Under the pieces are notes generated by a model. The model made no database searches, was not told the origin of the DNA, and was given only the letters and a program-made list of their open reading frames with translations. This document shows, in pieces, positions 36,518 through 45,233 of a stretch of 64,000 nucleotides of DNA. This stretch comes from Ciceribacter sichuanensis (GTDB lineage: Bacteria; Pseudomonadota; Alphaproteobacteria; Rhizobiales; Rhizobiaceae). A program made the translations under genes and the position numbers. The DNA lies in contig NZ_JAMXLX010000005.1 in the NCBI RefSeq assembly GCF_024055605.1, positions 62,001 through 126,000 on the forward strand, read 5' to 3'. Each line of letters begins with the position of its first letter. The first letter of the stretch is position 1.

Positions 36518-37591
36518 TCAGCCGAACAAGGGCTGCGGATGCGGCTTGAAGAACGGCTCGACGATGTCGGCGCCTATGGCGTCCAGGCTCGGCGGCGACC
36601 ACTTCGGATTGCGGTCCTTGTCGATGATGGCGGCGCGGATGCCCTCGTAGAAATCCGGCGTGTGCACGATCTGGGCGGTCGCGGCAAACTCCCGTTCAAG
36701 GCAGGTCCTGAGGTCGGACGATTTGCGTGCGGCTTTCAGCAGCGCCAGCGTCACCTTCAGGCTGGTCGGCGATTTCGCCATCATGGCAGCGCGGACCCTG
36801 GCCGCAAACGGATCGGTTTCCGAGGCGAGAGCGGCTTCGATTTCCTCGACAGTGTCGAAGCCGAAGCACCGATCGATCAGCGTCCGGTTATCGGCGAACT
36901 CGCCTTTGGGCGGTGGGGTTGCGGCGGCGTCCACCAGTAGCGAGACATCCTTGGGCGTGGTGCCGGGCAGAAGGATCGTCAGCTTCTCGGCAAGATCGGC
37001 AAGGGCGGAGGCCGGCACGAACCAGTCGGCGAAGCAGGCTTCGATGGCATCGGCCGCACCGATCGTTTCGCCCGTCAGGCCCATCAGCGTGCCGAGTTCA
37101 CCTGGCGCTTTCGCCAGGAGCCATGTGGCGCCGATATCGGGGAAGAAACCGATGCCGGTTTCCGGCATGGCGAGCTTCGTCGTATCGGTCACGATGCGGT
37201 GGCTTCCGTGGCTGGAAACGCCGACGCCTCCGCCCATGGTGATGCCTTCCATGAAGACCACATAGGGTTTCGAATAGGAGGCGATGCGGGCGTTCATGCG
37301 ATATTCCGCCCGCAGGAAATCGGATGCACGTCCGTCGCCGGCCTTGCCGCTTTCATAGAAACTGCGGATGTCGCCGCCGGCGCAAAGGCCGCGTTCCCCT
37401 TCGCCGGTCATGAGTACAGAGGCGATTTCGGGGTCCTTTTCGAAACGGTCCAGCGCTTCCTCTATCGCCCTCACCATGTCGAGCGACAGGCTGTTCAGCA
37501 CTCGCGGGCGATTGAGTAGGATCAGGCCGAGGCTGCCCTGTCGTCCCGTCAGCACATCCTCGCCCGTCATTTCCGCCGAAAGATAGCGCAT
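36518..37591 (-). CDS. 3-hydroxyisobutyryl-CoA hydrolase (enoyl-CoA hydratase family)
   Basis: 357 aa crotonase-fold enzyme. HIBCH-type features are LILLNRPRVLNSLSLDMV, oxyanion loop LCAGGDIRSFYESG near residue 71-84, GITMGGGVGVSSHG, and MPETGIGFFPDIGATWLL. It cleaves 3-hydroxyisobutyryl-CoA to 3-hydroxyisobutyrate, the fourth step of valine breakdown. It lies 29 bp after isobutyryl-CoA dehydrogenase on the same strand, supporting the assignment. The next valine enzyme, 3-hydroxyisobutyrate dehydrogenase, may be the gene at 18.2 kb. Its stop is 2 bp from the converging RidA-family gene. Confidence 0.9.
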   Translation of the reverse strand: MRYLSAEMTGEDVLTGRQGSLGLILLNRPRVLNSLSLDMVRAIEEALDRFEKDPEIASVLMTGEGERGLCAGGDIRSFYESGKAGDGRASDFLRAEYRMNARIASYSKPYVVFMEGITMGGGVGVSSHGSHRIVTDTTKLAMPETGIGFFPDIGATWLLAKAPGELGTLMGLTGETIGAADAIEACFADWFVPASALADLAEKLTILLPGTTPKDVSLLVDAAATPPPKGEFADNRTLIDRCFGFDTVEEIEAALASETDPFAARVRAAMMAKSPTSLKVTLALLKAARKSSDLRTCLEREFAATAQIVHTPDFYEGIRAAIIDKDRNPKWSPPSLDAIGADIVEPFFKPHPQPLFG

Positions 37592-37620
37592 ATCCCGTCT
37601 CCCCCTGATTCTTCTGGTCT

Positions 37621-38760
37621 TTATTTTCCGAGGATGGAGCGGGCGACGATCACCCGCATGATCTCGTTGGTCCCCTCCAGGATCTGGTGCACGCGCAGAT
37701 CCCTGACGATCTTTTCAATACCGTATTCAGCGAGATAGCCATAGCCGCCATGCAACTGCAAGGCCTGGTTGGCGACCGTGAAGCAGCGGTCGGTCACCAG
37801 CCGCTTGGCCATGGCGCAGAGAACAGTGGCGTCTGAAGCCTTGTCGTCCAAAGCGGTTGCTGCCCGCCAGAGGAAGGTCCGGGCCGCTTCGAGGTCGATG
37901 GCCATGTCGGCAAGGGTGAACTGCAGGGACTGGAAATCGGCAAGCGCGTGGCCGAAAGCCTTGCGTTCCTGAACATAGGTCGTCGCCTTCTTGAACGCTG
38001 CGCGCGCTCCGCCCAGCGAGGCGGCGGCAATGTTGAGGCGGCCGCCGTCCAGCCCGGACATGGCGATGCGGAAGCCAGCGCCCTCCGCGCCGAGCCGCTG
38101 GCTTGCGGGCACACGCACGCTATCCAGCATGACGGCGCGGGTGGGCTGGGCATTCCAGCCCATCTTCTTCTCATTGGCGCCGAAGGTAAGGCCTTCTGCA
38201 TCGCTGGACACGAGGAAGGCGGAAATGCCCTTCGGTCCATCCTCGCCGGTGCGCGCCATGACGATGTAGAGGGTGCTGGCGCCAGCGCCGGAGATGAACT
38301 GCTTCTGGCCCGTCAGCACGTAGTCATCACCATCGCGCACCGCACGGGTCTTGAGTGCCGCTGCATCCGAGCCGCAGCCGGGCTCCGTCAGGCAGTAGCT
38401 CGCCAGCGCGTCCATGGTGGCAAGAGCGGGCAGATGTTCCTCGCGCTGCTCGGGCGTGCCGTAGCGGTCGATCATCGTCGCGCACATATTGTGGATGGAG
38501 ATATAGGCGGCGACCGTCGGGCAGCCGGTGGCGAGCGCCTCGATGATGAGGGCGGTGTCGAGCCGTCCGAGGCCGGAGCCGCCGACATCGTCGGCGACGC
38601 AGATCGCGCCGAGGCCAAGGCCTCCTGCCTTCCTCAAGGTGTCGACCGGGAAGTGCTTCTTCTGGTCCCATTCCAGCGAGAAAGGCGCCAGTTCGTCGTC
38701 GGCGAATTCCGTCGCCATGTCGACGAAGGCCTGCTGCTGATCGCTCAGGTTGAAATCCAT
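37621..38760 (-). CDS. Isobutyryl-CoA dehydrogenase (acyl-CoA dehydrogenase family)
   Basis: 379 aa from ATG at 38760. Three acyl-CoA dehydrogenase domains: helical N-terminal part (FNLSDQQQAFVDMATEFAD), middle beta domain with YCLTEPGCGSDAA, C-terminal helical part with LHGGYGYLAEYGIEK. The catalytic Glu is E362 in LEGTNEIMR. Closest to human ACAD8-type isobutyryl-CoA dehydrogenases by motif and by the following 3-hydroxyisobutyryl-CoA hydrolase. FAD-dependent, electrons to ETF. Confidence 0.88.
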   Translation of the reverse strand: MDFNLSDQQQAFVDMATEFADDELAPFSLEWDQKKHFPVDTLRKAGGLGLGAICVADDVGGSGLGRLDTALIIEALATGCPTVAAYISIHNMCATMIDRYGTPEQREEHLPALATMDALASYCLTEPGCGSDAAALKTRAVRDGDDYVLTGQKQFISGAGASTLYIVMARTGEDGPKGISAFLVSSDAEGLTFGANEKKMGWNAQPTRAVMLDSVRVPASQRLGAEGAGFRIAMSGLDGGRLNIAAASLGGARAAFKKATTYVQERKAFGHALADFQSLQFTLADMAIDLEAARTFLWRAATALDDKASDATVLCAMAKRLVTDRCFTVANQALQLHGGYGYLAEYGIEKIVRDLRVHQILEGTNEIMRVIVARSILGK

Positions 38761-38866
38761 GCTGTTCCTCCGCATTCCGCCGTTTCTCCCGAACGGCATT
38801 CGCTCAAAGGCTTAGCATGGGTTTGCCGGGGCAATCACCCCGGTCGAAAGTCGGAGATGGAAACCG

Positions 38867-40381
38867 TCAGATCACCGCGCAGACGGTTTTCGTCTCCAGA
38901 TAGTTTTCGAGGCCGGGGGCGCCGTTCTCATAGCCCCAGCCGGATTGCTTGTGGCCGCCCTTCGGCAGTTCGGGGGAGAAATAGGAATGGCAGTTGATCC
39001 AGATGGTGCCGGCCTTCACACGGGCGGCGAGCCGGTGGGCAGATGACAGGTCTTGTGTCCAAACGCTGCCGGCGAGGCCGTAGGGGCTGTCATTGGCATA
39101 GGCAATCGCCTCTTCCGGATCGTCGAAGGGGGTGACGGCGACGACGGGGCCGAAGATCTCTTCCCGCATCATGCGCATATCAGGGCGGACCGAGGTGACG
39201 ACGGTCGGTTCGAAGAAGGTACCGAATTCGCCGGTCTGGTTGCCGCCGGAGGTAATCTCCGCGCCTTCCGACCGGCCTTCCGCAATAAAGCCCGCCACGC
39301 GGTCGGCCTGCTTGCGGTTGACCAGCGGGCCGAGATCGGTGCCGGCATCGAGGCCGTGGCCGAGAGTGAGGGCTGTGGCCGCCTTCGACAGGCCCTCGAC
39401 GACCGCGTCATAGACGGCGCGGTGGGCATAGACGCGTGAGCCGGCGACGCAGACCTGTCCGGAATTGGAGAAGATGCCGCGGGCGATGCCGGGGATGGCG
39501 AGCGCCATGTCGGCATCCGGCATGACGATGGCGGGTGACTTGCCGCCGAGTTCGAGCGTCAGCTTCTTGAGGTTTCCCTCTGCGGCCGAGACGATCAGCT
39601 TGCCGACCTCGGTCGAGCCGGTAAAGGCGACCTTGTCGACATCGGGATGGGCGGTGAGGGCTGCGCCGACCACTTCGCCGAAACCGGTGACGAGGTTGAC
39701 GACGCCCTTCGGGAGGCCCGCCTCCAGCATCAGTTCGACGAGGCGGATGGCGGTGAGCGAGGTTTCCTCCGCGGGCTTCAGCACCACGGTGCAGCCGGCG
39801 GCGAGCGCGGGCGCAAGCTTCATCGCCGCCATCAGCATGGGCGAGTTCCACGGCGTGATCGCGGCGACGACGCCGACCGGTTCCCGCGTGGTGTAGGCGA
39901 AGATCTGCTTGCCCTCCGGCTGGTAGGCGATCGAAGTCGGGATTGTCGTGCCGAGGATCTTGGTGCAGAAGCCGGCGAAATAGCGAAATTGTTCTGCCGA
40001 TGCGGGGATTTCCCCGAAGCGGCCGGTTTTGAAGCTCTTGCCCTGATCGAGCGTTTCCAGTTCGGCCAGTTCCTCGACATGGGCGTCGATCAGCTCGGCG
40101 ATCTTCCACAGAAGCTTGCCGCGTGCCGAAGGCGTCATGCCTTTCCATTCCTTCGAGGTCAGCGCGGCACGGGCGCTGGCGACGGCTTCATCGACATCCG
40201 ATGCTGTGGCTTCGGCGAGTTCGGCGAGCAGCCTGCCGGATGCCGGATCGAAGGTTTCGAAGCGGTGGCCGATGCCGGCATCCCGCCACACGCCGTCGAT
40301 GAGGATCTGTTTTTGCCGGCGGGCGAGGAAGGTCCTCGCGCCGTCGCTGCGGGGTTCGGGCGTCTTGATGGTGATGGTCAT
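38867..40381 (-). CDS. NAD(P)-dependent aldehyde dehydrogenase
   Basis: 504 aa from ATG at 40381. Typical ALDH: nucleotide-binding TPWNSPMLMAAMKLAPALAAG, FTGSTEVGK, catalytic Glu in LELGGKSP, catalytic Cys in GQVCVAGSR, C-terminal EEIFGPVVAV. The Cys region is of the betaine/phenylacetaldehyde dehydrogenase type, not the CoA-acylating MmsA type, so it is unlikely to be methylmalonate semialdehyde dehydrogenase. Its start is 1 bp from the stop of the molybdenum hydroxylase 2Fe-2S subunit gene, so it belongs to that operon and probably oxidises an aldehyde produced in the same pathway. Confidence 0.9.
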   Translation of the reverse strand: MTITIKTPEPRSDGARTFLARRQKQILIDGVWRDAGIGHRFETFDPASGRLLAELAEATASDVDEAVASARAALTSKEWKGMTPSARGKLLWKIAELIDAHVEELAELETLDQGKSFKTGRFGEIPASAEQFRYFAGFCTKILGTTIPTSIAYQPEGKQIFAYTTREPVGVVAAITPWNSPMLMAAMKLAPALAAGCTVVLKPAEETSLTAIRLVELMLEAGLPKGVVNLVTGFGEVVGAALTAHPDVDKVAFTGSTEVGKLIVSAAEGNLKKLTLELGGKSPAIVMPDADMALAIPGIARGIFSNSGQVCVAGSRVYAHRAVYDAVVEGLSKAATALTLGHGLDAGTDLGPLVNRKQADRVAGFIAEGRSEGAEITSGGNQTGEFGTFFEPTVVTSVRPDMRMMREEIFGPVVAVTPFDDPEEAIAYANDSPYGLAGSVWTQDLSSAHRLAARVKAGTIWINCHSYFSPELPKGGHKQSGWGYENGAPGLENYLETKTVCAVI

Positions 40382-40382
40382 G

Positions 40383-40874
40383 TCAGTCTCCGATGGCGAG
40401 CGACTGCTCGCGGATGCGGCGGGCGGCATTGAGCGCGCCGCGAATGATCGAGTGATAGCCGGTGCAACGACAGATATTGCCTTCCAGTCCGGTCCGGATT
40501 TCCTCTTCGCCTGCATCGGGATTTTCCGTAAGCAGGGCGGTCAGCGCAATGGAGAAGCCCGGCGCGCAATAGCCGCACTGGAAGGCGTTTTCCTCCTCCA
40601 GTCCGGCGCGGATGGCGGGGCCGAGCGGATGGGCGTCGAGGCCTTCCACGGTGACGATATCGGCGCCCTCGATCTGCCAGGCCATGATGAGGCAGCCGTT
40701 CACGGCCTTGCCGCCGACGAGCACGGTGCAGGCGCCGCAGCGGCCGACGGAACAGGCGATCTTGGTGCCGGTCAGTGTCAGCCGGTCGCGCAGGATATCG
40801 GCGAGACGGGTTTCAGGCTGGCAATCGACGGTGACCGGTTTGCCGTTGAGGGTGAAGGTGGCGGTCATGGTCAT
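40383..40874 (-). CDS. Molybdenum hydroxylase 2Fe-2S subunit (XdhC/CoxS-like)
   Basis: 163 aa. Plant-type 2Fe-2S cluster ligands C41, C46, C49 and C61, and the second, alpha-helical-domain cluster ligands C100, C103, C135, C137 (CGYC...CRC). It passes electrons from the Moco centre to FAD. Start overlaps the stop of the FAD-Moco fusion gene by 4 bp. Family members act in xanthine, nicotinate, aldehyde or CO oxidation; the purine-related surroundings favour a purine hydroxylase. Confidence 0.93.
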   Translation of the reverse strand: MTMTATFTLNGKPVTVDCQPETRLADILRDRLTLTGTKIACSVGRCGACTVLVGGKAVNGCLIMAWQIEGADIVTVEGLDAHPLGPAIRAGLEEENAFQCGYCAPGFSIALTALLTENPDAGEEEIRTGLEGNICRCTGYHSIIRGALNAARRIREQSLAIGD

Positions 40875-43800
40875 GCGGGCAACTCCATGACCTCGAGGAT
40901 GGAGGCGGGCGGAACGGGCGTGGTGACCGGCCAGTGGCCGACGGCGGCGGCGACCGCGTTGGCAATGGCCGGGGTGACCGCGCCGATGCCGAGTTCGCCG
41001 GAGCCGCGAGGGCCGAGATCATCGCCGGGGTCGAGGCCTTCCAACGCGAAGGCCCGCATGGTCTTCGGCGCATCCTGTATGCCGGGCAGCATGTAGGTAT
41101 CGAGATTGGCGGCGAGGTAGGAACAGTCCCGCATCGGCGCATCCTCGGTGAGCGTGAAGCCGAGGCCTTGCACCGCGCCGCCTTCGAGCTGGCCGAGATA
41201 GGCGGCAAGGTCCATCACCGGACCGGCGGCGGAATGCTGATGCAGGTCGAGCACGCGGATTTCGCCGGTGACGCGGCTCACCGCCACGCGGGCGAGCGCT
41301 GCGCCGAAGGCGAAGATGTAGCGGGCATTGGCGGCGGAATAGTCGGTCTTCGGAAACTCGTAGGTGACGGTGACGCTCGGCAGGTCTGCTTCGGGAATGT
41401 TACCGGCAAGGTCGCGATAGGAAATCAGGATCTCGCCGCTGTTGGAGCCGCGTTCGGCAAGGCCGCCGGGGGCGAATGCGAGGGTTTCGGGATCGCGGCC
41501 CAGGATCTCGCCGGCGGCGGTGCGGACCTTTGCGGAGAATTCGGGGGCGGCCTTCTTCGCCGAGGCCCAGACGACATAGGTGCCGCGCGACGCGGTGGTG
41601 GAGCCGGATTCGGGTGCAAGCCGAGTATCGCCGATCATCGGCTTCACGTCATTGCGGGCGCAGCCGAGTTCGGCCGAAATCGTGGCCTGAATGAGCGGGA
41701 GGAGGCCTTGCCCCATCTCGTCGAGGCCATAGGCGCCTTCGATGAAGCCGTCTTTCGTCAGCGCGAGGCGGCCGCCGGCAGGGTCGGGGATGACGGAGCC
41801 GAGGCCGTTGCCCTGGTAGTTCATCGCCATGCCGGTGCCGGTAATCCACTCGCCGTCATCGGAGATGCCCTGCGGCTTCGTCCAGATATCGGAGGCACGG
41901 GCGGCGGCGAGCATTTCGACGACGCGCTCGGATTTGGAGACTTCCTGTCCGAGATAGCCGGGAGTGCCGGGCACGCGCATGTTGCGGGCGCGGATTTCGA
42001 AGGGTGAGAGGCCGCAGAGCCTGGCCAGCCGGTCCATCTGGCATTCCACGGCATAGGTCATCTGGTTGGCGCCGAAGCCGCGGAAGGCACCGCAGATGCC
42101 GTTATTGGTGTAGACGAGGCGGCCATGAGTGGAAATGTGCGGTGCTTCATAGGGGCCGGTCGCGTGTTCCAGCGCGGTTTCCAAGACGCCCGGACCGAGC
42201 GAGGCATAGGCGCCCGCATCGGCCAGCACCTCGACCTCCTGCGCGAGCAACATGCCCTCGGCGTCGCAGGCCGTCTTCATGCGGATCGTCATGGGATTGC
42301 GCTTCTGGCCGGCAAGCACGGACTCGGCGCGGGAGAGTTGCAGGCGGACAGGCTTTCCGGTCTTCAACGCGAGGAGTGCCAGCGCCGGCTGGACGGAAAG
42401 CTCGTCCTTGCCGCCGAAGGCGCCGCCGGTCGGCGAGGTGACGACGCGGATCTTCTCTTCGGGAAGATCGAGGATACGGGACAGCTGCAGCCGGTCGCGG
42501 CCGCCATGCTGGCCGCCGGCAAAGACGTTCAGCGTGCCGTCGGGTTCGATGAAGGCGTAACCGCCCTCGGTCTCCATGAAGCCGTGCATCTGGCGGGGGG
42601 TGACGTAGGTGTGCTCGATGATATGGGCGGCATTGGCGAAGCCCTGTTCGATGTCGCCACGCTCAAAAAACAGTTTGCGCTGGAGATTGCCCTGCTCGTG
42701 GACCAGCGGGGTCTCGGCGGCGAGTGCCTTTTCCATGTCATCGACCGGTGGAAGTGGTTCGTAATCGACGCGGATCAGGGAAAGCGCCTTTTCGGCGGTT
42801 TCGGCATCGACTGCCGCGACGGCTGCGACCGTGTCGCCACGATGGCGCACCTTGTCGTGGCACATGGCCGGCTGGTCCTGCACGACGATGCCGAAGGCAT
42901 TCAGGCCCTTCACGTCCCGATGGGTGACGACGGCGGCCACACCGGGCAGGGCTTCCGCTTCACTGGTGTCGATGGAGAGGATCTTCGCATGGGGAATGCC
43001 GGCGCGCAGGATGCGGCCGATGAGCATGTCGTCTTGTCGCCGGTCGGTGAGATAGGCCATCTCGCCCCGGATTTTCGGCCGGGCATCCGGGCGGACATGC
43101 CAGCGCGCGGGTTCCAGAGCGTGGGAGAGTTCGGTCTCGTCGACCAGTCCTTCCGCATGTTCAGGCGGGCGGGCGGCGGGAAACAGGCTGCGTCCGGGCA
43201 ACTGGCCGCCGAGGCCGTGAACGATGGCGTTGGCGGCGACGCGACGGCGATAGGCGCCGGTGCGGAAGTCGTCATCGGTTGCGGCGATCGTGTCGAGAAG
43301 ACAGGCGTGCAGGGTGGTCCAGTCGATATCGGCGAGCGGTTGACCGGTCAGCAGGGTCTCAGCGGTCTTCAGGCGGGCGGGCGGAACGACGCCGCCTCCG
43401 ACTGCAAGGCGGGCCTGCGAGACAATGCCGTTTGCAACGGTCAGCCGGGCGGCGGCGTTGATGACGCTCGGCGTGAAGGCGGCTCGGAGGCCGGTTTTGC
43501 GGAAGACGCGGTGCTCGGCGGCATCCTGCGGGGCGATATGCACGGCGGCGAGGAAGGCAAGCGGGTCGGCGGGGCGGGCCAGCCAGTCTTCAAGGGAGAG
43601 AATTGTCGGACCCGACGGTGTCGCGATTTCCAGTCCGGCATCGAGTGCGAGAAGGGCGGGCAGCAGGCATCCGGTGCGGCCGGCGATGTTGCCGCCGATG
43701 GTGGCGAGATTGCGCACCGAGGGGCCGGCGACGACCTTGAGGGCGGCATGCAGCAGGGGGAGGCCGGATGCGATCTCGCGGGTGGCGATCAGGCTGTTCA

Positions 43801-44017
43801 GGTTCGTTAGCGCGCCGATGCGGAGGCCTTGCGGGGTGGGCTCGATCCCGTTCATGCCGGGAAGGCGGGCGAGGTTTATCATCACTTCCGGTTTCGGCAG
43901 GCCCTTTGCCCATTCGAGCTGGAGTGCTGTGCCGCCGGCGACGAAACGGAAAGCGCCGGGATGGGAGGCGGCGAGGGCGAGGGCTTGTTCGGGAGAGGCG
44001 GGTGTCAGGATGTGCAT
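40871..44017 (-). CDS. Molybdenum hydroxylase, fused FAD and molybdopterin subunits
   Basis: 1048 aa. Residues about 1-285 form a CoxM/XdhB-type FAD domain (AGGT at 27-30, TIGGN at 106-110, CO-dehydrogenase flavoprotein C-terminal part to about 270). Residues about 315-1048 form the molybdopterin-binding subunit (KIRGEMAYLTD, TPTGGAFGGKDE, CGAFRGFGANQM, catalytic-type Glu E1008 in GSGELGIG). The order FAD-Moco with a separate 2Fe-2S protein is unusual: most bacterial enzymes have three chains, or 2Fe-2S fused to FAD. The RGFG motif is xanthine-dehydrogenase-like and there is no CODH AYRC active-site loop. Likely hydroxylates a purine or other N-heterocycle. Confidence 0.9.
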   Translation of the reverse strand: MHILTPASPEQALALAASHPGAFRFVAGGTALQLEWAKGLPKPEVMINLARLPGMNGIEPTPQGLRIGALTNLNSLIATREIASGLPLLHAALKVVAGPSVRNLATIGGNIAGRTGCLLPALLALDAGLEIATPSGPTILSLEDWLARPADPLAFLAAVHIAPQDAAEHRVFRKTGLRAAFTPSVINAAARLTVANGIVSQARLAVGGGVVPPARLKTAETLLTGQPLADIDWTTLHACLLDTIAATDDDFRTGAYRRRVAANAIVHGLGGQLPGRSLFPAARPPEHAEGLVDETELSHALEPARWHVRPDARPKIRGEMAYLTDRRQDDMLIGRILRAGIPHAKILSIDTSEAEALPGVAAVVTHRDVKGLNAFGIVVQDQPAMCHDKVRHRGDTVAAVAAVDAETAEKALSLIRVDYEPLPPVDDMEKALAAETPLVHEQGNLQRKLFFERGDIEQGFANAAHIIEHTYVTPRQMHGFMETEGGYAFIEPDGTLNVFAGGQHGGRDRLQLSRILDLPEEKIRVVTSPTGGAFGGKDELSVQPALALLALKTGKPVRLQLSRAESVLAGQKRNPMTIRMKTACDAEGMLLAQEVEVLADAGAYASLGPGVLETALEHATGPYEAPHISTHGRLVYTNNGICGAFRGFGANQMTYAVECQMDRLARLCGLSPFEIRARNMRVPGTPGYLGQEVSKSERVVEMLAAARASDIWTKPQGISDDGEWITGTGMAMNYQGNGLGSVIPDPAGGRLALTKDGFIEGAYGLDEMGQGLLPLIQATISAELGCARNDVKPMIGDTRLAPESGSTTASRGTYVVWASAKKAAPEFSAKVRTAAGEILGRDPETLAFAPGGLAERGSNSGEILISYRDLAGNIPEADLPSVTVTYEFPKTDYSAANARYIFAFGAALARVAVSRVTGEIRVLDLHQHSAAGPVMDLAAYLGQLEGGAVQGLGFTLTEDAPMRDCSYLAANLDTYMLPGIQDAPKTMRAFALEGLDPGDDLGPRGSGELGIGAVTPAIANAVAAAVGHWPVTTPVPPASILEVMELPA

Positions 44018-44073
44018 GCTGATCTCTCCCGACGGCGGTTGTGGTCACCCCCCTCTGTCCGGTGTCTCCCTCT

Positions 44074-44339
44074 CCCCGCTTGCGGCAGGGCAATCGCACA
44101 TGGGATACCGGTGTGGGCTGCGGGCTCCCTCTTCTCCCCTCGGGGAGAAGTGCCGAGCGTATGCGAGGCGATGAGGGGGCTTCTCGGCACACCCTTCGCC
44201 CTTCGCGACCCCCTCATCCCCGGCGCAACAGGGGTTGCGCCTGAGCGCTTCGCGCCACCTTCTCCCCGATGGGGAGAAGAGGGAGACCGCTTCGGGCGCC
44301 GCTCAAAATCCATATGCGATTGCCCTGCCGCAAGCGGGG
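44074..44339. repeat. Large composite palindromic element
   Basis: Thirty-base arms at 44074-44103 and 44310-44339 are inverted copies with one mismatch (CCCCGCTTGCGGCAGGGCAA arm core). Inside, CTCCCTCTTCTCCCC...GGGGAGAAG hairpins occur twice, again in opposite orientation, with GATGAGGGGG/CCCCCTCATC in the middle. It fills the 349-bp gap between the fused molybdenum hydroxylase gene and the Rieske-less oxygenase gene. No gene is seen there; a similar module is at 48237-48349. Confidence 0.85.
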
Positions 44340-44366
44340 CGAAGGACGATGGGGGCGACCTTTCCA

Positions 44367-45233
44367 TCACGCCGCCCCGGCGGTGGTTCCGAAGCGGACG
44401 CCTTTTTCCTTCAGCCAGCGGCGATAGGCGATGGAGGAGGAATCGGCGCGGGTGGGGATTTCGGCGCGTGGTTCGAGCGGAAGCAGCAGGGGGCGCTGGT
44501 TTTCGACGATGATGCGGTCCTGCAGGAAGATGACCTGTTCGAAGTTCAGGAGCGACTTGTGGCTCGAAACGCTGTCGACCAGATACATGACCGGCTGCGC
44601 CCGGCAGAGGCCTTCCTCCATCGGCTGGATGAAGAGGGCGATGGCGTCCAGCCGGTTCGGTGAGGTCGGGCAGACGCGGTAGAGCATGACGACGAAGGGG
44701 GAGGGCACCCGGTAGGTCAGGTGAACGAAGTCGCCCTTGTCTTCTGTCGCGGCGATGCGCGGCTGGAAAAAGGTGCAATTGGTGGCCCAGACCTCGTCCA
44801 CGTCGCGGCGGATTTCGCTCTGGTAGGTCGGCACCTCGGTATGGGGTTCGGAACCGAGAATATCGGTATGAACGAAGGGAAAGTGCGCCATGTCGAGGAA
44901 ATTTTCCACCACGCGCAGGCCGGACGCACGCATGGTGACCCAGCCGCAGGGGACGAAGCGACGGTCTTCCTCTTCCGCTTCCTCGATGTGGACGATGTCC
45001 TTCACCGGTGTGCCGAGCGAGGTGAAGAGACAGCCGTAGCGGACCTGCACGGGAAGGACCGGGCCGCGCGCACCGTCATCGAGGATTTCCCGCACCAGCG
45101 GGGCGCCGCTTTCCGAGAGCCGGTATTCGATATCCTGCCCGAGCAGGCGCGTCGTGACAGGTTGCGCCGTTACTTCGCTTGCGGTCGCAATGGCATACCA
45201 GTCGTTCAGCGCGACCCGATCGGTGGTCTTCAT
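44367..45233 (-). CDS. Rieske-less ring-hydroxylating oxygenase catalytic subunit (NdmC-like), paralogue 1
   Basis: 288 aa from ATG at 45233. It holds the non-haem Fe(II) catalytic domain of Rieske oxygenases: N111, D114, H117, H122 in ENFLDMAHFPFVH, and D239 in FLQDRIIVENQRP. The usual N-terminal Rieske domain (CxH...CxxH) is absent; only about 90 residues precede the catalytic domain and they contain no such motif. P. putida NdmC, a 7-methylxanthine demethylase, has the same architecture and receives electrons from a Rieske domain in NdmD. Start overlaps the amidohydrolase stop by 4 bp. A close paralogue lies at 62223-63077. Substrate unknown; an N-alkyl purine is suggested by context. Confidence 0.82.
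   Translation of the reverse strand: MKTTDRVALNDWYAIATASEVTAQPVTTRLLGQDIEYRLSESGAPLVREILDDGARGPVLPVQVRYGCLFTSLGTPVKDIVHIEEAEEEDRRFVPCGWVTMRASGLRVVENFLDMAHFPFVHTDILGSEPHTEVPTYQSEIRRDVDEVWATNCTFFQPRIAATEDKGDFVHLTYRVPSPFVVMLYRVCPTSPNRLDAIALFIQPMEEGLCRAQPVMYLVDSVSSHKSLLNFEQVIFLQDRIIVENQRPLLLPLEPRAEIPTRADSSSIAYRRWLKEKGVRFGTTAGAA

Noticed and set aside
38867-40381. Methylmalonate semialdehyde dehydrogenase MmsA, because of the neighbouring valine genes
   Set aside because: Active-site segment GQVCVAGSR is that of hydrolytic aldehyde dehydrogenases, and the gene is coupled to the molybdenum hydroxylase instead.
40871-44017. Carbon monoxide dehydrogenase large subunit
   Set aside because: The AYRC active-site loop of aerobic CO dehydrogenase is absent; the RGFG form is xanthine-dehydrogenase-like.
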